Positions 7,985 through 16,407 of a stretch of 32,397 nucleotides of DNA are shown here, one piece after another. The stretch's first letter is position 1; every line of letters begins with the position of its first letter. Location: contig NCCR01000015.1 in NCBI GenBank assembly GCA_002279765.1, positions 1-32,397 on the forward strand. The letters are read 5' to 3'. Source of the DNA: Verrucomicrobia bacterium 12-59-8 (lineage in GTDB: Bacteria > Verrucomicrobiota > Verrucomicrobiae > Verrucomicrobiales > Verrucomicrobiaceae). A model generated the notes under the pieces. That model saw only the letters and a list, made by a program, of their open reading frames with translations. It was not told the origin of the DNA and did not search any database. Made by a program: the position numbers and the translations under genes.

Positions 7985-10900
7985 TTACGGAAGACCAAAA
8001 GTCAACTGCATGAAGCGCCGGTTTGGATTGCCGCTGGTCAGCGGAACACGGGCGCGCACCGTCTGCACAGGACCATCGGTGATGACCTCCAGCGTGACGG
8101 AGTACCAGGTTATCAGATCGTCCGTGGACTGTGCGGAGTAGGTGACGTCTGGCAGCGCTTTAGGCCGGGTGAAAATGAGGGTGAGGCCATTGGCATCATG
8201 CGTCGGCTGCGGTGCGATGTTCCGGCTCAGCGGATCCGTACCGAGGGCGTATTCTTCCAGGTTTTTCAGGCCGTCGCCGTCTGGGTCCGCATTCTCGGCA
8301 GCCAGCCCGGAGGAAATCTGGCCGGAGGTGAAGTGCTGGGATTTCCAACTGCTGGAAGACTGGCCTTGAATGGTGAGCGTGCCGGTCTGGGTCCCGGTGT
8401 AATTGGTGTCGGTGATCGTGGCGGACACATCATAAGTGCCGAAGCCGGACGGTACAGTGGATAAAGTGTCATAGGTAATGCTCACACTGAGACCCGCCGG
8501 GCTGGTCGTGGCGGTGACGGCCTTGGGGTTTCCGTCATAGGTTTGCGTGGTGTCGGTCAGGCTGATGGTGGCACCAGCCTGGGCAACAACCAAGGTACCA
8601 CCTGCGCTGCCAGCGTAGTTCGTGTCGCCGATCGTGCCGACCACGGTGTAGCTGCCCGCATTTGTCGGTGGTGTGGATGAGCCATCGTAGGTGAAGGTGA
8701 TGGTTTTCCCAGGAGGCGTTGTCGTCGCCGTGGCGGCTCGTGCGGTGCCGTCATAAGTCTGTGACAGACTGCCGAGCTGCACGGTGGCAGCGGCCTTGGC
8801 TACATTCAGCGTCCCGCTTGCAGTACCCTGGTAGTTGGCATCGCTGATCGTGCCCACCACGGTGTAGCTGCCGGCGTTTATCGGCAGTGTGCTCAAACCA
8901 TCATAGGTGAATGTCACGGTTCTTCCTGCGGGTGACGTCGTCGCTGTGGCGACTCGTGCGGTGCCGTCATAGGTCTGCGACAGACTGCCGAGCATCACTG
9001 TCGCAGGGCCTTTTGAGACTGTGATGCTGAAGCCTTGCGTGTTAGTGCCGTTGACGTTGGTGGCGGTGACCACGCCAGTAAAGGTGCCTGCCGTCGTGCA
9101 GGTGCCAGAGATGACCCCTGCGCTGCTGAGGATCAGACCGGGAGGCAAAGTATTCGCAGGGACAGAAAAGATCGGAGCAGGAAAACCGGAGGCGGTGTAG
9201 CTGAAGCTGTAGCCCGAGTCCACCGTGCCGCTTGCACTTGGCGCGGTGCTGGTGATGATTGGTGCTTGGTTCACGGTCACCGCGAAGGTCTGCGAGACCG
9301 TGTTGCCGTCCAAGTCCGTCGCAGTCACTGTCACGTCGCTCTGCCCGCCGGCGACGCCATTGATCTGCACATTGGTGCCGGTGATGCTGGCGGTTACCGC
9401 GCTGGGGTTGGTGTTGCCGGTGACACTGTAGCTCAGCACGGCCACGGGTGCGGCGGAAGTGATGCTGACCACTTTCGTGGTGTCCATCGTCGAGCCGCTG
9501 AGCACCGGCCAGTTCGTCAATGAGGAGGTGGCAACACTGTCCACGTTGACGCTGGCGCTGACCCTGGGCAGGGCGACCATGGCATCCGCCACGGTCATGC
9601 CGTTGCCAGCCACACGCGCGAAAGCGGTGAAGCCGCCATTCTGGTTGTCCAGATTCGTACTGTTATCCGACAGATTGACGAAGAACTGGTCCGTGGCGCT
9701 GTTCGGGTCCGAACCTACTTTGGCCATCGCCACGGTGCCGCGCAGGTTGGAGATGCCCGGCTCGTTGATTGGCGACGCTGTCGTCGTGATCGAGGTGAAA
9801 TTGTTGGGCGCGGACTGCACTTTGAAACCACCGCCCTGCACCACGAAGCCCGGCTCGGAGCGATGAAACACCGCGCCATTGTAATTGCCGGTGCTGCTGG
9901 CGTTGTTCACATAGCTGAGGAAATTCGTCACCGTCTGCGGCGTCGCCGTGTTGTAGAGGATGAAGTCCATCGTCCCCAAGTTGGTAATGATGCGCACGGC
10001 GGATTCAGCGTCAGGGTCCGAGAATTTGTCCGTGAGAGAGACCGAGGTGTTGCCGCCACTTGCCAGTGTCTGGCCGCTGATGGTGGTACCTGTCACAGGT
10101 GCCGCTGCGGCCCGGATGATGCGCAGTTTTAGGGTAGCGTTTGTCGTCCAGCCATTGGCAAACGTGGCTGTCATCGGACAACTGAACACCCCTGTGACCG
10201 TGGGTGTGCCGGAGACGATGCCCGTGCTGCTATTGAATGTGAGGCCCGTCGGCAGGCCGGTGATGTTCCAGGAACTGCGTGCCGATGCGGTGCTGACGGC
10301 AGCCTGATATGAGAACGCCTGGTTGTAGGTGATCGGCTCGTAGGTACGGCTGGTGAAGCCGTCCTTGGTGGTCGCCGTGGCCGTGTTGCTGCGGGTTGAT
10401 TCGATGATACCGGTGGATTGGTAAGCAGTAGCCACTTGAAAATCGTAGGATGTGCCAGGCGTGAGACCCGTGACCGAATAGGTGGTGGCATTGGCAGCGG
10501 CATAATCGAAAAGGGTGTAGGTGCCGCTGCTGCTTAGCTTGACATACACAGAATAGCCACCTTCCACCGAACAGTTGTCCACCCAGCTGAGATTTACAGT
10601 CCCCTCGGATGACGTCGTGGCAGTCAGACTTGTGGGCGGTGCCAGCGCCGCTGTCGTCCCTGAGATGACTGACGTCGGGCCAGCGGTGGCAGTGGGGTTT
10701 GCCGCCGTGCCTTGGAATCCCGTGACGCGAAAATAGTAAGTCGTGGAAGGTGCCAAACCTCCACTGATGCCGGTCAAATTGGCACCCGTGGTACCCCAGA
10801 CAGAAAAGGGACCTGCAGCAGCAGTGGCTATCTCAACAATATAACCCGACTCTGATGAAGCATTGTCAGTCCACATGAACAAGAGGGAGCCGTCTGCCAA

Positions 10901-11308
10901 CGCCTTGGTCAACGGACTGCCGGGAGCATTGAAGGCGGTATTGAAGATCAGGCTGACCGTATTGGACAAGGAGGAGCCGCTGGCATTGTTTGCCCGTATC
11001 TGGATGGTTGCAGTATTCCACCCCGAAAGACCGGTGAAGCCGATGCTGAGTGTCCCCATGCCGCTGTTGGCCGCAATCGAATAAGCGTTCACGGAACCAC
11101 TATTGACCGAATACAGCATTTCAAAACTGGTCTCGTCAGTCGAGTTGTCATCCCAGATGATGTTGAAACTCGTGGTTGTGACGACCGAACCTCGCAGGTT
11201 AGACGGAGCCGTGGGAACCGCGGCTAAAGCAGCCGAGGTGCAGAACAGCGCAAAGAAACTGATAAAGAACAGGCGCAGATCCCAGAGGGAGAATAGACGA
11301 GAATTCAT
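7985..11308 (-). CDS. large secreted multidomain protein: FnIII repeats, cyclophilin domain, Ig-like and MBG repeats
   Basis: A 1107-residue exported protein. Order of parts: signal peptide (about 1-30), three fibronectin type III-like domains (about 31-120, 122-218, 220-316), an Ig-like domain (about 322-400), and a cyclophilin-type peptidyl-prolyl isomerase domain (about 433-580) with FHRSEPGFVVQGGG and TDQFFVNL. Next come a cadherin-like region (about 585-680), an Ig-like domain with PPGLILSSAGVISGT (about 682-765), and three MBG-type repeats with SQTYDGTAR or similar (about 768-838, 840-908, 912-980). The C-terminal module (about 985-1107) contains DPDGDGLKNLEEYALGTDP and AQSTDDLITW. The FHR and Q residues expected of an active cyclophilin are present, so it may fold extracellular proteins, or act as a binding domain on an adhesin-like fibre. 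It is convergent with mlaD. The start at 11308 is an ATG giving a full signal peptide. Confidence 0.9.
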   Translation of the reverse strand: MNSRLFSLWDLRLFFISFFALFCTSAALAAVPTAPSNLRGSVVTTTSFNIIWDDNSTDETSFEMLYSVNSGSVNAYSIAANSGMGTLSIGFTGLSGWNTATIQIRANNASGSSLSNTVSLIFNTAFNAPGSPLTKALADGSLLFMWTDNASSESGYIVEIATAAAGPFSVWGTTGANLTGISGGLAPSTTYYFRVTGFQGTAANPTATAGPTSVISGTTAALAPPTSLTATTSSEGTVNLSWVDNCSVEGGYSVYVKLSSSGTYTLFDYAAANATTYSVTGLTPGTSYDFQVATAYQSTGIIESTRSNTATATTKDGFTSRTYEPITYNQAFSYQAAVSTASARSSWNITGLPTGLTFNSSTGIVSGTPTVTGVFSCPMTATFANGWTTNATLKLRIIRAAAAPVTGTTISGQTLASGGNTSVSLTDKFSDPDAESAVRIITNLGTMDFILYNTATPQTVTNFLSYVNNASSTGNYNGAVFHRSEPGFVVQGGGFKVQSAPNNFTSITTTASPINEPGISNLRGTVAMAKVGSDPNSATDQFFVNLSDNSTNLDNQNGGFTAFARVAGNGMTVADAMVALPRVSASVNVDSVATSSLTNWPVLSGSTMDTTKVVSITSAAPVAVLSYSVTGNTNPSAVTASITGTNVQINGVAGGQSDVTVTATDLDGNTVSQTFAVTVNQAPIITSTAPSASGTVDSGYSFSYTASGFPAPIFSVPANTLPPGLILSSAGVISGTCTTAGTFTGVVTATNVNGTNTQGFSITVSKGPATVMLGSLSQTYDGTARVATATTSPAGRTVTFTYDGLSTLPINAGSYTVVGTISDANYQGTASGTLNVAKAAATVQLGSLSQTYDGTARAATATTTPPGKTITFTYDGSSTPPTNAGSYTVVGTIGDTNYAGSAGGTLVVAQAGATISLTDTTQTYDGNPKAVTATTSPAGLSVSITYDTLSTVPSGFGTYDVSATITDTNYTGTQTGTLTIQGQSSSSWKSQHFTSGQISSGLAAENADPDGDGLKNLEEYALGTDPLSRNIAPQPTHDANGLTLIFTRPKALPDVTYSAQSTDDLITWYSVTLEVITDGPVQTVRARVPLTSGNPNRRFMQLTFGLP
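8369..9007 (-). repeat. three tandem MBG-type protein repeats (nucleotide-level similarity)
   Basis: Three ~70-residue units of the large secreted protein are repeated in tandem: 8795-9007, 8585-8791 and 8369-8575. The first two are also close at the DNA level, for example around 8971-9000 versus 8745-8775, which suggests recent duplication. The third has diverged. Such repeats can expand or contract by recombination. Confidence 0.8.
9569..10012 (-). other. cyclophilin-type PPIase domain within the secreted protein
   Basis: This interval encodes about residues 433-580 of the large secreted protein. It reads as a complete cyclophilin fold: VRIITNLGTMDFILYN at the start, TVTNFLSYV, the catalytic-site FHRSEPGFVVQGGG, GTVAMAKVGSDPNSATDQFF and FTAFARVAGNGM. 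The spacing matches bacterial cyclophilins, so it is not a fragment. Confidence 0.88.
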
Positions 11309-11456
11309 GGGGGTGAATGATCAGAAGCGAAAAAGGCGGCGAGATTAACCGTACTAGCCCATTGGCGTCAATCCCAGAAGACTGCGTCACGGTGGTGCCC
11401 TCTACCAGACAATCCAAGACCGAGCATGTTCAGTACTTGGCGCTCATAAAAATTCT

Positions 11457-12089
11457 TTACGCCAGCGCGGCATGCAGGATGTTTTCATCCTCGCGGCACT
11501 CAGCCAGAATCAGCGCCCGCAGGCGGCGTTTGGCGCGGTGCAAGGCCGTGCGCAACGCCCCGCTTAGAGGGCGGCTCGCCCGGCAGCCTTCGATCAGGTT
11601 TCCCTCGAGACAGTCCCAGACATCAGCGCGTCCTTGTTGATGGAGTTCCGCGCAGATGCAGTTCAGCGCCCGTTCGATCACACCCCGGGCCCAGTCGCGG
11701 TCCAGTTCGCAGTCCGGGGTCGGACGCGCATCCATGACGTCGATGTTTGCGCCATTTTCGTCACTCAGCGAGAAGCACACCACGCCGCCGCCGCGGCGCT
11801 GGCGTGTGCGGTGCTGCCAGCGCTTGATGAGGTGTGTGCGCAGCCGGGCAAAGAGAAACGCCGCCTGCTCGCCATGGTCCACGATGGCCGCCGCACGCTC
11901 GTGCTGGCCCTGGGCCACGAGTTTGGCAAACAATTCCTGCACGGCGTCCTCGGCATCGTGAACCTCGCAGCCCCGGGCACGGGCAAAAGCGCAGAGCACC
12001 GGCCAGTGGCGGACGTAGAGCATGGATGCGGCATTGAGGGCGGATGAATCCGTGGTGTGGCTGGCGGCGTGGTCTTCTCCGAGGTGCAT
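11457..12089 (-). CDS. ECF-type RNA polymerase sigma factor
   Basis: A 210-residue sigma-70 family protein of the extracytoplasmic-function group. Region 2 (about 22-93) includes the core-binding and -10 recognition segment HDAEDAVQELFAKLV, and the later FLFARLRTHLIKRWQHR helix. Region 4 (about 130-198) ends with the helix ALRTALHRAKRRLRALI, which matches the usual 'V-x-L-HRA-R-R' recognition helix. The first helix of the helix-turn-helix (LIEGCRASRPLS) is atypical. No anti-sigma factor is adjacent, and the neighbour on the other side is a divergent histidine kinase. The start at 12089 is an ATG; another in-frame ATG lies at 12023 but would cut into region 2. Its regulon cannot be read from sequence. 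Confidence 0.88.
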   Translation of the reverse strand: MHLGEDHAASHTTDSSALNAASMLYVRHWPVLCAFARARGCEVHDAEDAVQELFAKLVAQGQHERAAAIVDHGEQAAFLFARLRTHLIKRWQHRTRQRRGGGVVCFSLSDENGANIDVMDARPTPDCELDRDWARGVIERALNCICAELHQQGRADVWDCLEGNLIEGCRASRPLSGALRTALHRAKRRLRALILAECREDENILHAALA

Positions 12090-12134
12090 GGCGGTGTGGG
12101 GTGGTTACACATGCATTGGAGCAACTGTGCATGA

Positions 12135-12150
12135 CGCCCGCCTGCGGGCG
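12135..12150. repeat. GC-rich palindrome between sigma factor and histidine kinase
   Basis: CGCCCGC-CT-GCGGGCG is a perfect 7-bp inverted repeat with a 2-base centre, placed between two divergent genes. It could be an operator for a dimeric regulator, or simply a GC-rich palindrome. There is no U-tract, so it is not a terminator. Confidence 0.35.
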
Positions 12151-12222
12151 GACATTAATAGGCATTTATCTTCGTGCGTGCCGCCGCAGTCCGCATGAGA
12201 GTCTGCGTGTTCACCTCCTTGC

Positions 12223-13803
12223 ATGAGCGCCCCGGCCAACACCCGCAGCTTCCGCATCCGCCTGGCTTTGCAGACGATGATCGTCGCAGGTACGCTGGTG
12301 GCGGGCTTTGGTGCCGCCGCCTGGTGGTACGCCAGCCAGACGCTGGAACGAAGTGTGGATGACCGCATCATCGCTCCCGCCCAGCGGGTCTGGAACCGCA
12401 TTGATCCCTACACGACGGATGAGCAGTTCAAAATGATCGCCGATCTCGTCTTTGGCACCTCGCCGGATCACGAGTCCACCAACGCGGTGCTCGTGGTGCA
12501 GGAGCATGCCCAGGGGAAGACCCTTTTTGCGACGCCCAACGCCCCCAAAGATCTCGATGTTTACTTCCGCAGCTGCTTCCCGACTCAGGAAGAGATCGGG
12601 CGTGCGCCACCCGGCGGAGGTCCCGGGCCGCCAGGTGGGCGGCATCACGAACCACCACCACCACGCGGGGACAATGAGTTCGACGATCTGCTCGGCACGC
12701 CGGGATTTGGCAGGCCACCACCGCCGCAGCGCGGCCTGCCCTTCCGCCCGCAGATGCCCATGGTGCGCGAGCCGACCACCTTTACCGCACGCTCCGGTGG
12801 CATCGACTGGCGCTTCGGAGCCTTCAGCAGCCCCACTTACACCATCTTCATCGGGCTCTCGCTCACGGATTTTTATGCGGAGATCAACCGCATGGCCTGG
12901 TGGTACGTGGGTGCCGGTGCCCTGGGTCTCGTGCTGGCTGGCTTCGGTGCGCTGTGGACCTCCCGGCAGGCGATGCGGCCGCTGGAGCGCGTGGTCAGCA
13001 CGGCCCAACGCCTGACGGCCAGCGATCTGGCCGAACGGATTCCGGTGCAGCGCGATGACAACCGCGAGTTCGCCCAGCTCATTGACGTGCTCAATGGCAT
13101 GATGCAGCGACTTGAGGGCAGCTTCCAGCAGGCCGTGCGCTTCACCGCAGACGCCTCCCACGAGCTGAAGACCCCGCTGGCCATCATGCTGGCGGATCTG
13201 GATGATGCTGTGCGCCACGCCGCCCCCGGCAGCGAGGAGCACGAGCGTTTTGTCTCGCTTTTTGAGGAAGCCTCCCGCCTCAAACAGATCACACAAAGCC
13301 TGCTGCTGCTCTCCCAGGCCGACGCCGGACGTCTGCCGACGCACCCAGAAACCTACGACCTCAGCGTTGATCTTGAGCGCCTTATCGAAGACGGGGAAAT
13401 CCTCTGCGAGCAGGCCGGGCTCACCCTGGAACATCGCATTGAGCCCGGCATCACCGCGCATGCGGACCGCGCCCTGCTGCAGCAGGTGTTTCAAAACCTG
13501 CTGAGCAACGCCATCAAATACAACCGCCCGCAGGGAAGTATCTCCCTGCGGCTTTCCCGGCAGGACGCGGAGATCGTGTTCACCGTCACCAACACCGGCC
13601 CCGCCATTCCGGTGGAGAATCAGCAGCGCCTCTTCGAGCGCTTCTTCCGTGGCGACAAAGCCCACACCCGGCAGACCGACGGCTACGGCCTCGGACTCAA
13701 CATCGCCACGGAACTTGCACGGGCGAATGGTGCCGAACTTCGGCTGGTCAGTTCGATAGAGGACGAGACGGTGTTTGAGGTACGGATGGCGGCGCAGGAG
13801 TGA
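12223..13803 (+). CDS. membrane sensor histidine kinase (HAMP, HisKA, HATPase)
   Basis: A 526-residue two-component sensor. TM1 is at about 16-36 and TM2 at about 225-245. The sensor domain between them contains an unusual Pro/Gly/His-rich stretch at about 128-175. HAMP follows (about 246-300), then HisKA with phosphoacceptor ASHELKTPLA (His313), and HATPase_c (about 405-523) with NLLSNAIKYN, an F-box FERFFRGD, and GYGLGLNIA. All catalytic boxes are intact. No response regulator is present within the window, so its partner lies elsewhere or is shared. It is divergent from the ECF sigma gene. The ATG at 12223 has no Shine-Dalgarno but gives a standard positively charged N-terminus before TM1. 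Confidence 0.94.
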   Translation: MSAPANTRSFRIRLALQTMIVAGTLVAGFGAAAWWYASQTLERSVDDRIIAPAQRVWNRIDPYTTDEQFKMIADLVFGTSPDHESTNAVLVVQEHAQGKTLFATPNAPKDLDVYFRSCFPTQEEIGRAPPGGGPGPPGGRHHEPPPPRGDNEFDDLLGTPGFGRPPPPQRGLPFRPQMPMVREPTTFTARSGGIDWRFGAFSSPTYTIFIGLSLTDFYAEINRMAWWYVGAGALGLVLAGFGALWTSRQAMRPLERVVSTAQRLTASDLAERIPVQRDDNREFAQLIDVLNGMMQRLEGSFQQAVRFTADASHELKTPLAIMLADLDDAVRHAAPGSEEHERFVSLFEEASRLKQITQSLLLLSQADAGRLPTHPETYDLSVDLERLIEDGEILCEQAGLTLEHRIEPGITAHADRALLQQVFQNLLSNAIKYNRPQGSISLRLSRQDAEIVFTVTNTGPAIPVENQQRLFERFFRGDKAHTRQTDGYGLGLNIATELARANGAELRLVSSIEDETVFEVRMAAQE

Positions 13804-13852
13804 GGTCTGGAGCAGCGCTATCGCATCTCGACATCCGGGCCGCATTCTGTTT

Positions 13853-13888
13853 GAATGCGCGAAACTCACTGAATGCGCGAAACTCACG
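13853..13888 (+). repeat. 18-bp tandem duplication
   Basis: GAATGCGCGAAACTCACT (13853-13870) is followed at once by GAATGCGCGAAACTCACG (13871-13888), so 17 of 18 positions match. It lies just before the Coa1-like start at 13896 and could be a duplicated regulatory site or a replication slippage product. Confidence 0.75.
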
Positions 13889-13895
13889 CACGGCC

Positions 13896-14348
13896 ATGGA
13901 CTCACCCTCTCCCTTCCCAAGTTCCGTTCCTCCCCCGATCCCAGCGCCGAAAGGCAGCGGCGGGAAGTGGGTGCTGATAGGCTGCGGCGGGTGTCTCGGC
14001 CTGATCGTGCTCAGTGCGGTTTTCTCCTTCGGGATTTTCTTTTTCTCGATGCAGGTCATCCAGAAGACGGACGTGTATGCGGAGGCCTTCAAGCGTGCCC
14101 AAGACTCCGCCGAGGTCCAAGCCGCCTTGGGCACTCCGATTACGACCGGCTGGTCGTTTTCTGGATCAGTGAACTACAACAACGGCTCGGGCTACGCCAA
14201 GTTCACCCTGCCAGTGACCGGCCCCAAGGGGGAAGGCATCCTGACCGTCAATGCAGATAAATCGTCTGGAGCAGCCGCCTGGCAGTATTCCACGCTGGAG
14301 GTGGAGTTCCCTGACGGGCAAAAGGTGGACCTGCGGGATGCGCCGTGA
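13896..14348 (+). CDS. Coa1-like (cytochrome oxidase assembly factor 1 family) membrane protein
   Basis: A 150-residue protein with a Pro/Ser-rich cytoplasmic N-terminus (about 1-22), one membrane helix (about 25-50) containing GCGGCLG, and a soluble C-terminal domain. That domain begins with an SAEVQAALGTPI segment and continues with two beta-rich blocks: GYAKFTLPVTGPKGEGIL, then a Trp followed by STLEVEFPDG. This arrangement matches the Coa1 / cytochrome oxidase complex assembly family, whose bacterial members are mostly uncharacterised. No oxidase genes lie nearby, so a role in respiration is not supported by context. The frame extends upstream to 13800 across the 18-bp tandem duplication, but the ATG at 13896 gives a normal N-terminus. 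Family assignment is by pattern and moderately secure. Confidence 0.72.
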   Translation: MDSPSPFPSSVPPPIPAPKGSGGKWVLIGCGGCLGLIVLSAVFSFGIFFFSMQVIQKTDVYAEAFKRAQDSAEVQAALGTPITTGWSFSGSVNYNNGSGYAKFTLPVTGPKGEGILTVNADKSSGAAAWQYSTLEVEFPDGQKVDLRDAP

Positions 14349-14537
14349 GGGAGCGCGCGCATGGCTCCTCTTTTACCCCACTTTCCCCCTTGCCAAACGC
14401 GGAACCTCTCCGAGAATCTCGCCCCTCTTGTCCGGGAGCTTTGTGGCTTTGCGGGACGAAAGCCCGCCGTGCGCCTCAGGAGTGGAGGTTTGCGTGCGGT
14501 ACCCACCTAAACACTCGCAACCCGTAAACAACAGATA
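14349..14537 (+). promoter_or_regulatory. leader region upstream of rpsA
   Basis: This 189-base gap before the S1 gene has a short possible hairpin (GCGGG 14451-14455 with CCCGC 14463-14467) and an A-rich stretch just before the start. No clear Shine-Dalgarno precedes the ATG at 14538. In other bacteria rpsA leaders fold for autoregulation. I can only say that a structured leader is possible here. Confidence 0.25.
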
Positions 14538-16217
14538 ATGAGCGCAACCGCTACACTCGCAGAACTGATCGCAGGTTCTTTTCGCGAGCTTTCCGAAGGA
14601 TCCATCGTCAAAGGCAAGATCCTCGAAATCAAACCGCAGGTCATCCTCGTCGATATCGGCTACAAGTCCGAAGGAGCCATCCCCTCCAACGAATTCGAAG
14701 ATGAAGACATCCAGGTAGGCGATGAGGTCGAAGTCCTCCTCGAACGCCTCGAAAACGACGAAGGCATGGTCGTTCTCTCCAAGGAGAAAGCCGCCCACCG
14801 TCAGAACTGGGAAAAGATCTACAACGTCTTCAAGGACGGTGGTCTCGTCAAAGGCAAGATCAAGAGCGTCGTCAAAGGCGGCCTCATGGTCAACGTCGGC
14901 GTCGAAGCCTTCCTCCCCGGCAGCCAGATCGACATCATTCCGCCGAAGGATCTCAACGAGTACGTCGGCAAGGTGTTCGAGTTCAAGATCGTCAAGATCA
15001 ACGACGAACGCAAAAACATCGTTCTCTCCCGCCGCGAAGTCATCGAAGCGGAGCGCGCCGAACAGCGTCAGAAGTTCCTCGACGGCGTCACCCCTGGCGA
15101 CAAGGTCATCGGGATCGTCAAGAACATCACCGACTTCGGTGCGTTCGTGGACCTCAACGGCATGGACGGACTGCTCCACATCACGGACATGTCCTGGGGC
15201 CGCCTCAACCATCCTTCCGAAATGCTTGGCATCGGTCAGAAGATCGAAGTCCAGATTCTCGAAGTCAATCGCGAGAAGGAGCGTGTCTCCCTCGGCCTCA
15301 AGCAGCTTCAGAACAATCCTTGGGAAAACATCGAAGCCCGTTACCCCGTCGGCCAGCGCGTGCGCGGCAAGGTCACGAAGCTCGTCGCCTACGGCGCGTT
15401 TGTGGAAGTGGAAGAAGGCGTCGAAGGCCTCGTCCACGTCTCCGAACTCTCCTGGACGAAGCGCATCGCGCGTCCTTCGGACGTTCTCACCGTCGGTCAG
15501 GAAATCGAAGCTTCCGTCCTTGGCATCAACAAGGAAGAGCGCAAGATCAGCCTCGGCGTGCGTCAGCTCGACACCAATCCTTGGGACGACATTGACGCTC
15601 GTTACCCGATTGGCACTCAGATGAAGCGTGCCGTCCGCAACCTCACCGCTTACGGTGCGTTTGTGGAGCTGGAAGAAGGCATCGACGGTATGATCCACGT
15701 GTCCGACCTCAGCTGGACCCGCAAGATCAACCATCCTTCCGAGCTCCTCAAGAAGGGCCAGGAAGTGGACGCCGTGGTTCTCGGCATCGACAAGGCCAAC
15801 CAGCGCATCAGTCTGGGCATGAAGCAGCTCGACACCGACCCATGGTCCATCATCGACACCCGCTTCAAGGTGGGCGACGTCGTGAAGGGCCGCGTGGCGA
15901 AGATCGCCTCCTTCGGCGCCTTCGTCGAACTGGAAGACGACATCGACGGCCTCGTGCACATCTCGCAGATCAGCGAAGACCGCATCGAGAAGGTCAAGGA
16001 CAAGCTCAATGTGGGCGACGAAGTGGAAGCACGCGTCATCAAAGTGGACAAGGTGGAGCGCCGCATCGGCCTTTCCATCAAGGCCATGAACTACAGCGAA
16101 GCCGACATCCAGAAGGAAAGCCAGGCCTTCGAAGCTCTGCGCCCAAGCACCGACCTCGTCGGTCTGGAGCAGGCCTTCAAGTTCGCCACCGAAGAGTGGC
16201 GTCCAGGCGGCCAGTAA
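14538..16217 (+). CDS. rpsA: 30S ribosomal protein S1
   Basis: A 559-residue protein made of six S1 (OB-fold) RNA-binding domains at about 20-82, 101-165, 186-255, 271-340, 358-427 and 445-514. The last four carry the classic pattern GAFV-(D/E)-(L/V), then (D/G)GL-(L/V)-H-(I/V)-S, and SLG-(L/M/V)-(K/R)-QL. Length matches the E. coli protein. S1 recruits mRNA to the 30S subunit, which fits a genome where many starts lack a Shine-Dalgarno. Codon use is strongly biased (many C-ending codons), as expected for a highly expressed gene, and this bias creates long spurious reading frames on the opposite strand. A clear terminator follows. The start is the only good ATG before domain 1. Confidence 0.97.
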   Translation: MSATATLAELIAGSFRELSEGSIVKGKILEIKPQVILVDIGYKSEGAIPSNEFEDEDIQVGDEVEVLLERLENDEGMVVLSKEKAAHRQNWEKIYNVFKDGGLVKGKIKSVVKGGLMVNVGVEAFLPGSQIDIIPPKDLNEYVGKVFEFKIVKINDERKNIVLSRREVIEAERAEQRQKFLDGVTPGDKVIGIVKNITDFGAFVDLNGMDGLLHITDMSWGRLNHPSEMLGIGQKIEVQILEVNREKERVSLGLKQLQNNPWENIEARYPVGQRVRGKVTKLVAYGAFVEVEEGVEGLVHVSELSWTKRIARPSDVLTVGQEIEASVLGINKEERKISLGVRQLDTNPWDDIDARYPIGTQMKRAVRNLTAYGAFVELEEGIDGMIHVSDLSWTRKINHPSELLKKGQEVDAVVLGIDKANQRISLGMKQLDTDPWSIIDTRFKVGDVVKGRVAKIASFGAFVELEDDIDGLVHISQISEDRIEKVKDKLNVGDEVEARVIKVDKVERRIGLSIKAMNYSEADIQKESQAFEALRPSTDLVGLEQAFKFATEEWRPGGQ

Positions 16218-16254
16218 TCCGCGATCTGAGACTCAACAACCGATCAACCACGAA

Positions 16255-16281
16255 GGGACGCCGCAAGGCGTCCCTTTTTTT
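16255..16281 (+). terminator. Rho-independent terminator of rpsA
   Basis: GGGACGCC (16255-16262) pairs with GGCGTCCC (16267-16274) around a GCAA tetraloop and is followed by seven T residues. This is a textbook intrinsic terminator about 40 bases after the rpsA stop. Confidence 0.93.
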
Positions 16282-16372
16282 GTGCTGATGCCAGAACTTT
16301 TTGAGTCTCCTTGTGGAGCTATCGCGGAGGTTGTTGGCCGGAGGCTGGCGCAGAAAGTGGCCCTCCCAGCCC

Positions 16373-16389
16373 ACGGGTTTCTTACCCGT
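16373..16389 (-). terminator. weak hairpin downstream of the cytochrome peroxidase gene
   Basis: ACGGGT and ACCCGT form a 6-bp stem with a 5-base loop just past the peroxidase stop (read on the minus strand). There is no U-tract, so this is only a possible weak terminator or 3' hairpin. Confidence 0.3.
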
Positions 16390-16407
16390 CCCGCTCCAAC
16401 ACCCGGC

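Noticed and set aside
12211..13920. A 569-codon open frame on the minus strand opposite the HAMP histidine kinase
   Set aside because: No recognisable domain, and the plus strand carries all kinase motifs.
14373..15959. A 528-codon open frame on the minus strand opposite rpsA, rich in Asp, Glu, Val and Phe
   Set aside because: It is the mirror of the strongly biased codons of rpsA, with no domain of its own; the S1 repeats on the plus strand are decisive.
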